Shown here piece after piece: positions 1 to 7,809 of a stretch of DNA of 64,000 bases. Source of the stretch: Sphingobacteriales bacterium UTBCD1 (GTDB taxonomy: Bacteria; Bacteroidota; Bacteroidia; Chitinophagales; Chitinophagaceae); NCBI GenBank assembly GCA_002066995.1, contig MWTC01000019.1, positions 59,730 through 123,729 of the forward strand, written 5' to 3'. The translations under genes and the position numbers were made by a program. Within the stretch, counting starts at the first letter, position 1. Each line of letters begins with the position of its first letter. Below the pieces are notes generated by a model. The model ran no database searches. It had not been told where the DNA came from and saw nothing but the letters and a program-made list of their open reading frames with translations.

Positions 1-1
1 T

Positions 2-1483
2 CAATCCATCATGTGGGCAGTACACCAATTGTACAACACATTAGTGGAAGTGGATCAGAATTTGAATATTGTTCCTTCCCTGGCCAAAAGCTGGGATGTA
101 TCGGATGACAGACTTGTCTGGACATTTCATTTGCGTGATGATGTTTTCTTTCATGACGATCCGGTATTCCCCGATGGAAAAGGCAGAAAGATGACTGCCT
201 CGGATGTGGTGTACAGTCTTTTGCGGATCATAGATAAGGAAACGGCGAGCCCCGGCGCATGGATCTTCAATCGTAAGGTGGACAGTCTTCATCCTTTTAC
301 TGCCGTTGATGATACCACTTTTCAGGTAAGACTGATCCAGCCTTTCAAACCCATGCTGGGAATACTATCCATGCAATACTGTTCTGTAATCGCAAAAGAA
401 GCTGTGAATAAATACGGAAATGATTTCCGGAGCCATCCTGTAGGAACCGGCCCTTTTCAGATAGTGGCCTGGGAAGAGGGGCAGGCTCTGGTACTGAAAA
501 AAAACGCACACTATTTTGAGAAAGACAGTTCGGGTGCTCGCCTGCCTTACCTTGACGGTATCAAAATTTCTTTTTATGACAGCAAAGCCACAGAATTTTT
601 ATTGTTCCGTGAAAAACAATTGGAATTCATCAACGATATTGAAGCTTCGTTTAAAGATGAAGTGCTGACCAAGATGGGAACATTGAGAAAAGAGTGGGAG
701 GGCAAGATCATATTACAGACACATCCCTATCTGACCATAGAATATTTCGGCATCCTGGTAGATACGAATAACATGCTGGTGAAAAATTCTCCTCTTCGTT
801 TCAAAGCCATACGCCAGGCCATCAATTACGGGTTTGACCGGAGAAAGATGATCCTTTACCTGAGAAATTCATTAGGTACTCCTGCTGAATCGGGATTCGT
901 TCCTATGGGTCTTCCTTCATTCGATTCTACCCTGGTCAAAGGATATGCTTACGATCCATCCATGAGTAAAAAACTTTTGGCTGAAGCAAGTTATCCTGAC
1001 GGCAAAGGATTGCCTGTGATCAAACTGTTGACCATACCGATCTATTCCGACATGGCAGATTTTGTTGCCAAACAATTAAGTGAGATCGGAATTCCTGTCC
1101 AGGTGGAAGTGGTACAGAAATCCCTGTTGCTGGATATGACAGCGAATTCAAGAGCATTGTTCTTTCGCGGAAGCTGGATAGCAGATTATCCGGATGCTGA
1201 AAATTTTCTGTCGGTTTTCTATTCAAAAAATCCGGCTCCCCCCAATTATACCCGGTATAATAATCCTAAGTTCGATAAGTTGTTTGATGCAGCGCTGAAA
1301 GAAAACAATGATTCCTTGCGGTATGAATTGTACAGGGAAGCCGATCAGTTGATGATCCGTGATGCGCCGGTGGTTCCCTTGTGGTATGATGAAGTGGTGC
1401 ATTTTGTGCAACCTTATGTAAAAGGATTTGATGCCAATGCTTTGAACCTGCTGGAACTGAGAAGGACGAAACTGGAGAAATAA
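2..1483 (+). CDS. ABC transporter substrate-binding protein, peptide/oligopeptide type (5' truncated)
   Basis: Extracytoplasmic solute-binding protein family 5 (SBP_bac_5), which captures peptides or similar solutes for an ABC importer. The reading frame is already open at base 2, before the first Met codon at base 11, and the family's N-terminal signal/lipobox and first lobe are missing, so the gene starts outside the window. Visible family features are the early SW-x-x-S-x-D-x-x-x-W-T-F-H-L-R-D block, then V-G-T-G-P-F (a typical SBP_bac_5 signature), Y-F near residues 165-175, and a C-terminal A-P-x-V-P-L-W-Y. About 493 codons remain. It ends 19 bp from the convergent YpdA-like gene. Family assignment is firm; substrate is not readable from sequence. 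Confidence 0.88.
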   Translation, partial: QSIMWAVHQLYNTLVEVDQNLNIVPSLAKSWDVSDDRLVWTFHLRDDVFFHDDPVFPDGKGRKMTASDVVYSLLRIIDKETASPGAWIFNRKVDSLHPFTAVDDTTFQVRLIQPFKPMLGILSMQYCSVIAKEAVNKYGNDFRSHPVGTGPFQIVAWEEGQALVLKKNAHYFEKDSSGARLPYLDGIKISFYDSKATEFLLFREKQLEFINDIEASFKDEVLTKMGTLRKEWEGKIILQTHPYLTIEYFGILVDTNNMLVKNSPLRFKAIRQAINYGFDRRKMILYLRNSLGTPAESGFVPMGLPSFDSTLVKGYAYDPSMSKKLLAEASYPDGKGLPVIKLLTIPIYSDMADFVAKQLSEIGIPVQVEVVQKSLLLDMTANSRALFFRGSWIADYPDAENFLSVFYSKNPAPPNYTRYNNPKFDKLFDAALKENNDSLRYELYREADQLMIRDAPVVPLWYDEVVHFVQPYVKGFDANALNLLELRRTKLEK

Positions 1484-1502
1484 ATTTTATTGATAAAAAG
1501 TG

Positions 1503-2513
1503 CTACCGGTTAGTTTTTTCACAGAAGGCTTCTATGATCTTTTCTGCATGTTCCCTGGAATTTTCTATGAACAAGCGGTGGGTGTTCAGTCCTCCGCAAA
1601 TCACGCCGGCGAGATAAAGGTCAGGGATATTGGTCTGATAAGTTGTTTCATCCACTTCAGGTTTCATCACTCCGTCAGCGGATAAATGCACTCCCGTATT
1701 TCGTAAAAAATCAAGATCGGGCTGATAGCCCGTCATAGCGATCACCCAATCATTTTCCAGACTTATCGTTCCTTCAGGGGTTTTTATCAGCACTTCTTTC
1801 TCTCTTATTTCCTCAATGGCGGAGTTGAAATAAGCTTTGATGGATCCTTCGCTGATCCGGTTCTCAATATCTGGTTTCACCCAGTATTTCACTCTTTCGC
1901 CAATAGAATTTCCTCTTACCATCATAGTTACTTCAGCACCTTTTCTCCATGTTTCCAAAGCAGCATCCACTGCGGAGTTGCTGGCACCCACCACGATCAC
2001 TTTCTGAAATGCATAGAAGTGCGGGTCTTTGAAATAGTGAGTCACTTTCGGCAGATCCTCTCCCGGTACATTCAGCAGGTAAGGAATATCATAAAATCCC
2101 GTTGCAATGATTACAGAACTTGCCGTGTATTGATCTTTATCAGTAGTGACTATAAAATTTGTATCCGGGTGTTTTTCTCCTCCATTTTGTTTATTGTCTT
2201 TTGAATTTTGCCTTTTTATTTCTTTCACCTTTTCAAACAAATGAATGTTTATTTTTTCAGCCTGTGCTACTCTCCGGTAGTATTCCAGCGCTTCAGGCTT
2301 TGAAGGCCTGGCATTTTTGGAAACAAAAGGAATACCGCCGATTTCCAGCCTCTCCGAGGTCGAAAAGAAGGTCATGTTCTCAGGATAGTGGAACAGTGAA
2401 TTGACCAGGCATCCCTTTTCAATTATAAGATATTCAATGCCTGCATTTTTAGCTTCAATCCCGCAGGCCAGCCCGATTGGCCCCCCGCCGATGACGATGA
2501 TTGGGTAGTGCAC
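1503..2513 (-). CDS. ypdA: YpdA family putative bacillithiol disulfide reductase
   Basis: FAD/NAD(P)H-dependent oxidoreductase of the YpdA (Bdr) family, proposed to reduce oxidised bacillithiol in the cytoplasm. The N-terminus carries the FAD-binding Rossmann glycine motif (IVIGGGPIGLACG, residues 6-18), a second nucleotide-binding motif VVGASNSAVD lies near residue 175, and a C-terminal M-T-G-Y-Q-P and D-L-Y-L-A-G-V block is typical of the family. Length 336 aa is close to the usual ~325. The start is GTG: the in-frame codons just upstream run into TGA and no in-frame ATG is available. An exact -7 element lies 20 bp upstream. The family call is good; the bacillithiol substrate is inferred from family knowledge. 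Confidence 0.85.
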   Translation of the reverse strand: MHYPIIVIGGGPIGLACGIEAKNAGIEYLIIEKGCLVNSLFHYPENMTFFSTSERLEIGGIPFVSKNARPSKPEALEYYRRVAQAEKINIHLFEKVKEIKRQNSKDNKQNGGEKHPDTNFIVTTDKDQYTASSVIIATGFYDIPYLLNVPGEDLPKVTHYFKDPHFYAFQKVIVVGASNSAVDAALETWRKGAEVTMMVRGNSIGERVKYWVKPDIENRISEGSIKAYFNSAIEEIREKEVLIKTPEGTISLENDWVIAMTGYQPDLDFLRNTGVHLSADGVMKPEVDETTYQTNIPDLYLAGVICGGLNTHRLFIENSREHAEKIIEAFCEKTNR

Positions 2514-2533
2514 TTTTATTCAATCATTTTATA

Positions 2534-2541
2534 CAAATGTA
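2534..2541 (-). promoter_or_regulatory. Predicted promoter -7 element (TACATTTG) of ypdA
   Basis: Read on the minus strand this is an exact match to the Bacteroidota -7 consensus TAnnTTTG, 20 bp before the GTG start. No convincing -33 TTTG at the expected 17-23 bp spacing. Confidence 0.5.
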
Positions 2542-2581
2542 AAACCAAACAGCGCTAAAAAAAGTTTGAATGATTTATCTA

Positions 2582-2589
2582 TAATTTTG
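2582..2589 (+). promoter_or_regulatory. Predicted promoter -7 element (TAATTTTG) of the GNAT gene
   Basis: Exact TAnnTTTG match ending only 4 bp before the ATG at 2594, so the mRNA would start at or next to the start codon. A TTTG at 2565-2568 is only 13 bp upstream, shorter than the usual spacer. Confidence 0.5.
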
Positions 2590-2593
2590 ACAG

Positions 2594-3115
2594 ATGCCCG
2601 TAATAACAGTCAGGGAAGCAAAAATAAATGATGCCGGGATCATTGCCGACATGAGCCGGAAAACATTCTATGAAACCTATGCCCCATATAACAGAGCTGA
2701 GGATATGGATCACTTCATGAATGAAATTTTCACAAAAAATGAATTGATGAATGAAGTCGGTGCAACAAATAATATTTTTTTGCTGGCGTACGCTGATGGC
2801 CAGGTTGCCGGTTATGTACGAATGAGAGAGTTCAACAGCCCCCCTACATTAGAAAAGGTACCTGCTATGGAAATAGCACGGATTTATGTAATGAAAGAAT
2901 TTATCGGGCAAGGAGTGGGCGCAGCACTGATGCAGCGCTGTATGGAAATTTCTATTGCACTGAAAAAAGAAATGGTATGGCTGGGCGTTTGGGAAAAGAA
3001 TTTCCGTGCCATGAAATTTTATAAAAAGTGGGGCTTTGAAAAATTCAGTGAAACAGTGTTTATTCTCGGCCGCAGCGTTCAGAAGGACTGGCTTATGAAA
3101 AAAAAATTAAGATGA
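2594..3115 (+). CDS. GNAT family N-acetyltransferase
   Basis: Acetyl-CoA-dependent N-acetyltransferase of the GNAT fold; the acceptor is unknown. The acetyl-CoA binding motif A is visible as I-Y-V-M-K-E-F-I-G-Q-G-V-G-A-A-L-M near residues 97-113 (the Q/R-x-x-G-x-G/A pattern), followed by a W-L-G-V-W-E-K-N segment and F-Y-K-K-W-G-F, the usual motif B tyrosine helix. The 173-aa length is normal for a single-domain GNAT. The ATG at 2594 is chosen because the conserved N-terminal strand (ITVREAKINDA) begins right there. It is transcribed divergently from ypdA, and its stop abuts that of the next convergent gene with no intervening base. Confidence 0.88.
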   Translation: MPVITVREAKINDAGIIADMSRKTFYETYAPYNRAEDMDHFMNEIFTKNELMNEVGATNNIFLLAYADGQVAGYVRMREFNSPPTLEKVPAMEIARIYVMKEFIGQGVGAALMQRCMEISIALKKEMVWLGVWEKNFRAMKFYKKWGFEKFSETVFILGRSVQKDWLMKKKLR

Positions 3116-4222
3116 CTATTGCAACACCAGTTTACCTTTTCCGATCACCTGAGCATGGTTATCCGTCACCTGGTATATGACCATTCCTTTTTGAGAGCGA
3201 AGCGATAAAAGTGAAATATTATCTGAATCAACTGCACCGGATGATAACAGTCTTCCTGCAGCATCAAAAAAGCGGATATTCAATACCCTGTTATCCCGGC
3301 CAGCGATGTGCAGCATCCGGTCTGCAGGGGCAGGATTGGGATAAAGAGATATTTTATTTTCACTCTCCAGGCTCACCATAATGACTTTTGAGTATTTGGA
3401 ATAACCGGAAAGCCCTGTCATTTTAAGACGGTAATATAAAATATTTCCGGGTGGATCGCCATCAACATAGCCATACTTCCTGGTTGAGATGCTGTTATTG
3501 CTGGGCAGGGAAGCTATCGTTGAAAAATTGATTCCATCATTGGAACGCTGCACATCATACCCGGTCATATTAATTTCATTTGCAGTGACCCAGTTCAATG
3601 TAACAGACCTTTTATATTTTGAAGCAGAAAAGCTTATCAGGTTTACAGGCAGTACCGCAAAATCATAAAACACCGTGATCCGGATATTATCAATTTTCCC
3701 GGCAGCGGCGCCTGTAGGGTTATTTATTTTTTTTGCAGAGACTGCCACTCCGAAATCAGTAGCATTTATATCGGAGTATGTCCATGACAGACCCCAGGTA
3801 TCACCGGCATTCCCATATTGCTGGTAAGCATCTGCCAGTGGATAAGATGCGCTTACGGCTCTCTCATCACCGCTGATAATACCACCTTTTACTATTTTAA
3901 TACTGTTGTCCATCGTTCTGAAATTGGCATCAGAACGTTCCACTTCTACCATGATTCCCGTAATGGTTGACCCGGACGGGATATTGAAACCGAAGTTGGT
4001 TACCACGAGGTAATCAGTATATCCGTTTGCGGCAGATATGGTTCCGAATGTTGCATAAGTGTTATCACTCGCAGCCACATTACCGGGGTTTTGCCAGGTC
4101 TGGCTTGATCCGCCGATTGCTACTACGGTAAAAGTATTTCCATTACTGGGGCCTTCAATCTGGCCTTTAGAATTTATTTGAAAAATCGCAAAAAAGAGAA
4201 ACAGCAGGAGTGAACTCTTCAT
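3116..4222 (-). CDS. Secreted protein with T9SS type A C-terminal sorting domain
   Basis: Exported protein of unknown role. An N-terminal signal peptide (MKSSLLLFLFFAIF, cleavage probably near INSKG) is followed by a beta-rich region (residues about 25-190) resembling lectin/jelly-roll surface domains, then a fibronectin III-like segment (V-T-L-N-W-V-T-A-N-E, about 208-280). The end has the T9SS type A signal: L-Y-P-N-P near residue 294, a G-R-L-L turn, and a terminal beta-strand with K-G-K-L-V. T9SS cargo of this kind is moved across the outer membrane and the domain removed by PorU-type sortase in known systems. Length 368 aa. The substrate or binding function cannot be read from sequence. 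Confidence 0.85.
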   Translation of the reverse strand: MKSSLLLFLFFAIFQINSKGQIEGPSNGNTFTVVAIGGSSQTWQNPGNVAASDNTYATFGTISAANGYTDYLVVTNFGFNIPSGSTITGIMVEVERSDANFRTMDNSIKIVKGGIISGDERAVSASYPLADAYQQYGNAGDTWGLSWTYSDINATDFGVAVSAKKINNPTGAAAGKIDNIRITVFYDFAVLPVNLISFSASKYKRSVTLNWVTANEINMTGYDVQRSNDGINFSTIASLPSNNSISTRKYGYVDGDPPGNILYYRLKMTGLSGYSKYSKVIMVSLESENKISLYPNPAPADRMLHIAGRDNRVLNIRFFDAAGRLLSSGAVDSDNISLLSLRSQKGMVIYQVTDNHAQVIGKGKLVLQ

Positions 4223-4274
4223 AACAGTTTTTGATTAGTCAGTCAGCCTTTTGGAAAAAGAAAGCTATGTATTA

Positions 4275-4307
4275 CAAGGATATCTCTGAAAAAAAGTTAT
4301 ACCCAAA
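4275..4307 (-). promoter_or_regulatory. Possible promoter of the T9SS cargo gene at 3116-4222
   Basis: On the minus strand TTTG (4304-4307) is followed after 21 bp by TATCCTTG (4275-4282), one mismatch from TAnnTTTG. It lies 52 bp before the start codon. Plausible but weaker than the exact matches elsewhere. Confidence 0.35.
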
Positions 4308-4487
4308 TGTGAATTTCAAAAAATTGTAAGCCGGATTTTACTTTTTGTCATACAAAAAAATGGCAGATTCAGTGAAAGTTTTTTAGTAGCCCGGAAGCAG
4401 TGGATGCAAATTTTTTTAAAAATATTATTTACATATTTTTTTTATATGACCAGAAGGATTACATTGCCTGAACAAAAAATTTATAAT

Positions 4488-5321
4488 ATGAAATCACTCT
4501 TAACCATTTTAGCTATTTCACTGGTCATCACTTCATGTAAGACCGGTTGGTCCGATGCTCAACGCACCCAGTTTGTAAAAGAATGTGCTGATGCTGCTGC
4601 TGCGGGCATGGGCCAGGATAAAGCAAATTCTTATTGCAGTTGCATGGTGCAAAAACTGGAGGCAAAGTATCCGAACTATTCAGATGCAACCAGAGCATTG
4701 AATGCGCCCAATGCCATGCAGACTCCGGAAATGACTGCTATGGTGCAGGGGTGCCTGAATGGTGGCAATACAAATAATAATATTGGAGGAGGTGGAATAC
4801 TTGGCGGTGGTAATAATAATGGCGGCAATACCGGCGGTACAGGCAGGTGGAGCAAAGACGATGAAGACAGATGGATGAATATGTGTGCAACTGATCCGGG
4901 AAACAAAGCCCTTTGTGCCTGTGTACTTCAAAAGCTGGAAGCGAAATATGCCAATTTTGAAGAAATGAATACAAAAGGTACGCAGGAAGAGGGCCAGCAA
5001 TTGGCAGCGCAATGCAGGCAGGAAATGGGGAATGGCGGAAATAATCGGGGAGGAGGATTGGGAGGTTCTACATGGTCTGCAGCAGATGAGCAAAGTTTTT
5101 TGAATACATGCCTGAAAAATGCGACGAATGCCGGGGCAGATCAACAAACCTCAAATGCACATTGCAATTGTGTCTTGAAAAAGATCGAAGCGAAGTATAG
5201 CAGTTTAAATGAGGCCAATCGGAAGATGACTACTCAGGAAGTTGATGCTATTGAACAGCAATGTATCCAGGAGAGAAATGGCGGAGGCGGTGGTTTTGGA
5301 AATGATGATGGTAATAACTAA
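4488..5321 (+). CDS. Lipoprotein with three repeated cysteine modules joined by Gly/Asn linkers
   Basis: I do not recognise a named family. The start at 4488 gives a clean lipoprotein signal (MKSLLTILAISLVITSC, lipid-bearing Cys17); the frame stays open upstream to 4404 but those codons would hide the signal. The mature protein has three homologous modules at residues about 21-91, 121-181 and 196-264. Each begins W-S, has a Cys about 12 residues later, then a C-x-C pair followed by K-[LI]-E-A-K-Y, and a final Cys in a helix before the linker: four cysteines per module, twelve in all. The linkers are almost pure Gly and Asn. Probably a periplasm- or surface-facing anchored protein whose modules are disulfide-bonded or bind a ligand; this role is inference. 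It is a single gene followed by a strong terminator. Confidence 0.85.
   Translation: MKSLLTILAISLVITSCKTGWSDAQRTQFVKECADAAAAGMGQDKANSYCSCMVQKLEAKYPNYSDATRALNAPNAMQTPEMTAMVQGCLNGGNTNNNIGGGGILGGGNNNGGNTGGTGRWSKDDEDRWMNMCATDPGNKALCACVLQKLEAKYANFEEMNTKGTQEEGQQLAAQCRQEMGNGGNNRGGGLGGSTWSAADEQSFLNTCLKNATNAGADQQTSNAHCNCVLKKIEAKYSSLNEANRKMTTQEVDAIEQQCIQERNGGGGGFGNDDGNN
4548..5279 (+). repeat. Three divergent intragenic repeats encoding the cysteine modules
   Basis: The three protein modules map to about 4548-4760, 4848-5030 and 5073-5279. They agree at W-S, C, C-x-C and K-[LI]-E-A-K-Y but differ widely at the DNA level, so the duplication is old rather than a recent tandem copy. Confidence 0.8.
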
Positions 5322-5355
5322 TTGAACTGCGTTTTTGGTTTTAATGTAACGAATG

Positions 5356-5382
5356 AAAACAGCGCTGAAAAAGCGCTGTTTT
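5356..5382 (+). terminator. Rho-independent terminator after the cysteine-module lipoprotein gene
   Basis: A perfect 11-bp stem (AAAACAGCGCT at 5356-5366 with AGCGCTGTTTT at 5372-5382) and a 5-nt loop; the T-rich tail is part of the 3' arm. It sits 35 bp after the stop codon. Confidence 0.85.
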
Positions 5383-5404
5383 AGGTTTTATCCTTCTTGT
5401 GACC

Positions 5405-5412
5405 TAATTTTG
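5405..5412 (+). promoter_or_regulatory. Predicted promoter -7 element (TAATTTTG) of pdhB
   Basis: Exact TAnnTTTG match 25 bp before the ATG and immediately after the upstream terminator, as expected for an independent transcription unit. No clear -33 element. Confidence 0.5.
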
Positions 5413-5437
5413 CCCCTCTTAAAAATCTACGAGCAAA

Positions 5438-6427
5438 ATGGCGAGATCAATCCAGTTCAGGGAAGCATTGCGTGAAGCAATGTCGGAAGAGATGAGAAGG
5501 GATGAAAGTGTTTTTTTAATGGGTGAGGAAGTGGCACAGTATAACGGGGCTTATAAAGTGAGCCAGGGAATGCTTGCTGAGTTTGGCCCCCGTAGAATTA
5601 TTGATACCCCGATCACTGAATTGGGCTTTGCAGGAGTGGGTGTTGGTGCTGCTCAAAACGGATTGCGCCCTATAGTTGAATTCATGACCTGGAATTTTGC
5701 TGCACTTGCTTTAGATCAAATTCTCAACACGGCTTCTAAAATGTTGGCAATGAGTGGCGGACAAATATCTTGCCCTATTGTTTTTAGAGGCCCTAATGGT
5801 TCAGCAGGCCAATTAGGAGCGCAACATTCTACAGCATTTGAAAGTTTGTATGCCAACATACCCGGTATCAAAGTTGTTTCTCCAAGCAATGGATATGATG
5901 CAAAGGGATTGCTGAAACAATCCATCCGGTATGAAGAGGACCCGGTAATTTTTATGGAAAGTGAAGTGATGTATGGCGATAAATCAGAAGTGCCTGAAGA
6001 AGAATATTACATTCCGCTTGGGAAAGCTGATATTAAAAAGCAGGGCAGGGATGTGACTATTGTATCATTCAACAAAATGATGAAAGTGGCATTGGGAGCT
6101 GCTGAAGAATTGGAAAAAGACGGGATCAGCTCAGAGGTAATTGATCTTCGCACGATTCGCCCTCTTGATTGGATGACGGTACTGGAAAGCGTTAAGAAAA
6201 CGAATCGCCTGGTCATTGTTGAAGAGCAATGGCCATTTGCTTCTGTGTCTTCCGAATTATCCTATCGCATACAAAAAGAAGGATTTGATTACCTGGATGC
6301 ACCGATCCGTCGCATTACCGCTGCGGATGCGCCGTTGCATTATGCACCTAACCTAGTAACTGCTGCCCTTCCCGATGTACCGGGAACTGTGAATCTGGTG
6401 AAAGAAGTGATGTACCTGGAGAAGTAA
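5438..6427 (+). CDS. pdhB: Pyruvate dehydrogenase complex E1 component, beta subunit
   Basis: Beta subunit of the thiamine-diphosphate-dependent, alpha2beta2-type E1 of the pyruvate (or a closely related 2-oxoacid) dehydrogenase complex, which decarboxylates pyruvate and feeds acetyl units to E2. The whole 329-aa protein matches the family: F-R-E-A-L-R-E-A-M near the start, G-E-E-V-A (the E1-beta glutamate that activates ThDP), D-T-P-I-T-E near residue 58, P-N-G-S-A-G-Q-L-G-A-Q-H-S at about 119-131, and the C-terminal transketolase domain with V-I-D-L-R-T-I-R-P-L-D and V-E-E-Q-W. The alpha subunit is not adjacent, consistent with separately placed E1 genes in many Bacteroidota. Alternative: another branched-chain-type E1 beta, judged less likely. 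Confidence 0.93.
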   Translation: MARSIQFREALREAMSEEMRRDESVFLMGEEVAQYNGAYKVSQGMLAEFGPRRIIDTPITELGFAGVGVGAAQNGLRPIVEFMTWNFAALALDQILNTASKMLAMSGGQISCPIVFRGPNGSAGQLGAQHSTAFESLYANIPGIKVVSPSNGYDAKGLLKQSIRYEEDPVIFMESEVMYGDKSEVPEEEYYIPLGKADIKKQGRDVTIVSFNKMMKVALGAAEELEKDGISSEVIDLRTIRPLDWMTVLESVKKTNRLVIVEEQWPFASVSSELSYRIQKEGFDYLDAPIRRITAADAPLHYAPNLVTAALPDVPGTVNLVKEVMYLEK

Positions 6428-6566
6428 AATAAAATGTAAAAACTTCAAAGCCGGGTAAGGCCATAGAAAGAATGTTTTTATACAATTCAGTACTCATTAA
6501 TTCCGGTATGTTGATACTAAAGAGCTTCAGAATTTTGCTCTGTTTTTAAATTCAAAATTTTTCGCA

Positions 6567-7727
6567 ATGGCTGAAATATTGATCATAGATGATGAAAGGG
6601 CGATCCGGAAAACATTGACGGAAATATTGTCTTTCGAAGGTTATAAAATAGACGAAGCGCCTGACGGGGAAGAGGGGCTGAAAAAGTACAAGGATAAAAC
6701 GTACGATGTGGTTCTATGCGATATTAAAATGCCCAGGCTGGATGGTATTGAATTCCTGCAGAAAGCGGGTGAATTTAATCCTGATATTCCCATCATCATG
6801 ATATCCGGCCATGGTAATATTGAAACGGCAGTGGAAGCAGTGAAGAAAGGAGCTTATGATTATATTTCCAAACCACCCGACCTGAACCGCCTGCTGATCA
6901 CCATCCGCAATGCAATGGAGCGCAGCAGCCTGGTAACAGAAACGAAAGTTCTGAAACGCAGGGTAAGCAGGGTACAGGAGATGATCGGAGAGTCGGGCCC
7001 CATGAAAAAAATCCGCGACACAATTGAAAAAGTAGCTCCCACCGAGGCAAGAATATTAATTACCGGGGAAAATGGAGTAGGAAAAGAATTGGTAGCAAGA
7101 TGGATACATGAAAAGAGCAACCGGTCTGAAGGCCCTCTGGTGGAAGTGAATTGTGCCGCCATCCCGTCAGAATTAATCGAGAGTGAATTATTCGGACATG
7201 AAAAAGGATCATTTACTTCTGCCATCAAGCAACGTATCGGGAAATTTGAGCAGGCAAACGGCGGTACATTATTCCTGGATGAAATCGGGGATATGAGTCC
7301 TAATGCTCAGGCCAAAGTGTTGCGGGCATTGCAGGAAGGAAAGATCACAAGGGTTGGCGCCGATAAAGATATTAATGTGGATGTACGGGTTATTGCAGCT
7401 ACGAATAAAGATCTTTTAAAAGAAGTTGATAACAAAACTTTTCGCCTGGACCTTTACCATCGCCTGAGCGTGATATTGATACATGTACCTTCGCTCAATG
7501 ACCGGAAAGATGATATTCCCCTGCTTGTTGATCAGTTTCTCGAAGATATTTCTGCAGATTACGGCTCTGCTAAAAAAAGTATTGATCCGGAAGCCATCAA
7601 ATTACTACAGCAGTACAACTGGACAGGTAATATACGGGAATTAAGAAATGTAGTGGAGCGCCTGGTGATCCTTTCGGGTAAAGGTATAACAGCCGAAGAT
7701 GTGAGAAGTTATGTGCTGCCGAAGTGA
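6567..7727 (+). CDS. Sigma-54-type response regulator (REC-AAA+) lacking a DNA-binding domain
   Basis: NtrC-family two-component regulator. The receiver domain (residues 1-120) has the acidic pair D8/D9, phospho-acceptor D52, and the late K in Y-I-S-K-P. The AAA+ sigma-54 activation domain (about 140-365) has Walker A GENGVGKE at 167-174, Walker B TLFLDE at 234-239 and the R-x-D-L-Y-H-R-L sensor region. The sigma-54 contact loop reads GSFTSA (214-219) instead of the canonical GAFTGA, keeping the F-T pair. The protein ends at residue 386 right after the AAA+ lid (N-I-R-E-L-R-N-V), so the usual Fis-like HTH is absent. No sensor kinase is adjacent. It probably acts without sequence-specific binding or through a partner; that is inference. 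Confidence 0.92.
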   Translation: MAEILIIDDERAIRKTLTEILSFEGYKIDEAPDGEEGLKKYKDKTYDVVLCDIKMPRLDGIEFLQKAGEFNPDIPIIMISGHGNIETAVEAVKKGAYDYISKPPDLNRLLITIRNAMERSSLVTETKVLKRRVSRVQEMIGESGPMKKIRDTIEKVAPTEARILITGENGVGKELVARWIHEKSNRSEGPLVEVNCAAIPSELIESELFGHEKGSFTSAIKQRIGKFEQANGGTLFLDEIGDMSPNAQAKVLRALQEGKITRVGADKDINVDVRVIAATNKDLLKEVDNKTFRLDLYHRLSVILIHVPSLNDRKDDIPLLVDQFLEDISADYGSAKKSIDPEAIKLLQQYNWTGNIRELRNVVERLVILSGKGITAEDVRSYVLPK

Positions 7728-7760
7728 GGTCTTCTTTAGCAAAACTTTCGGGAGTATAAT

Positions 7761-7790
7761 TTTGAATGGCAGATTATTATAATAATTTTG
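7761..7790 (+). promoter_or_regulatory. Predicted lepB promoter (TTTG - 18 bp - TAATTTTG)
   Basis: The best full match to the Bacteroidota promoter consensus in the window: TTTG at 7761-7764, an 18-bp spacer, and TAATTTTG at 7783-7790, 19 bp before the ATG. A second TAATTTTG (7757-7764) contains the -33 box, so two start sites are possible. Confidence 0.7.
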
Positions 7791-7809
7791 ACCGCTAATA
7801 AGTCTTGAT

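Noticed and set aside
1484..1502. TTTTAT-TG-ATAAAA palindrome between the first two genes
   Set aside because: All A/T, too short and unstable to claim a terminator.
4676..5147. Several antisense frames inside the cysteine-module lipoprotein gene
   Set aside because: They mirror the Gly/Asn-rich linkers of the sense gene, which give Pro- and Ile-rich shadows; no independent support.
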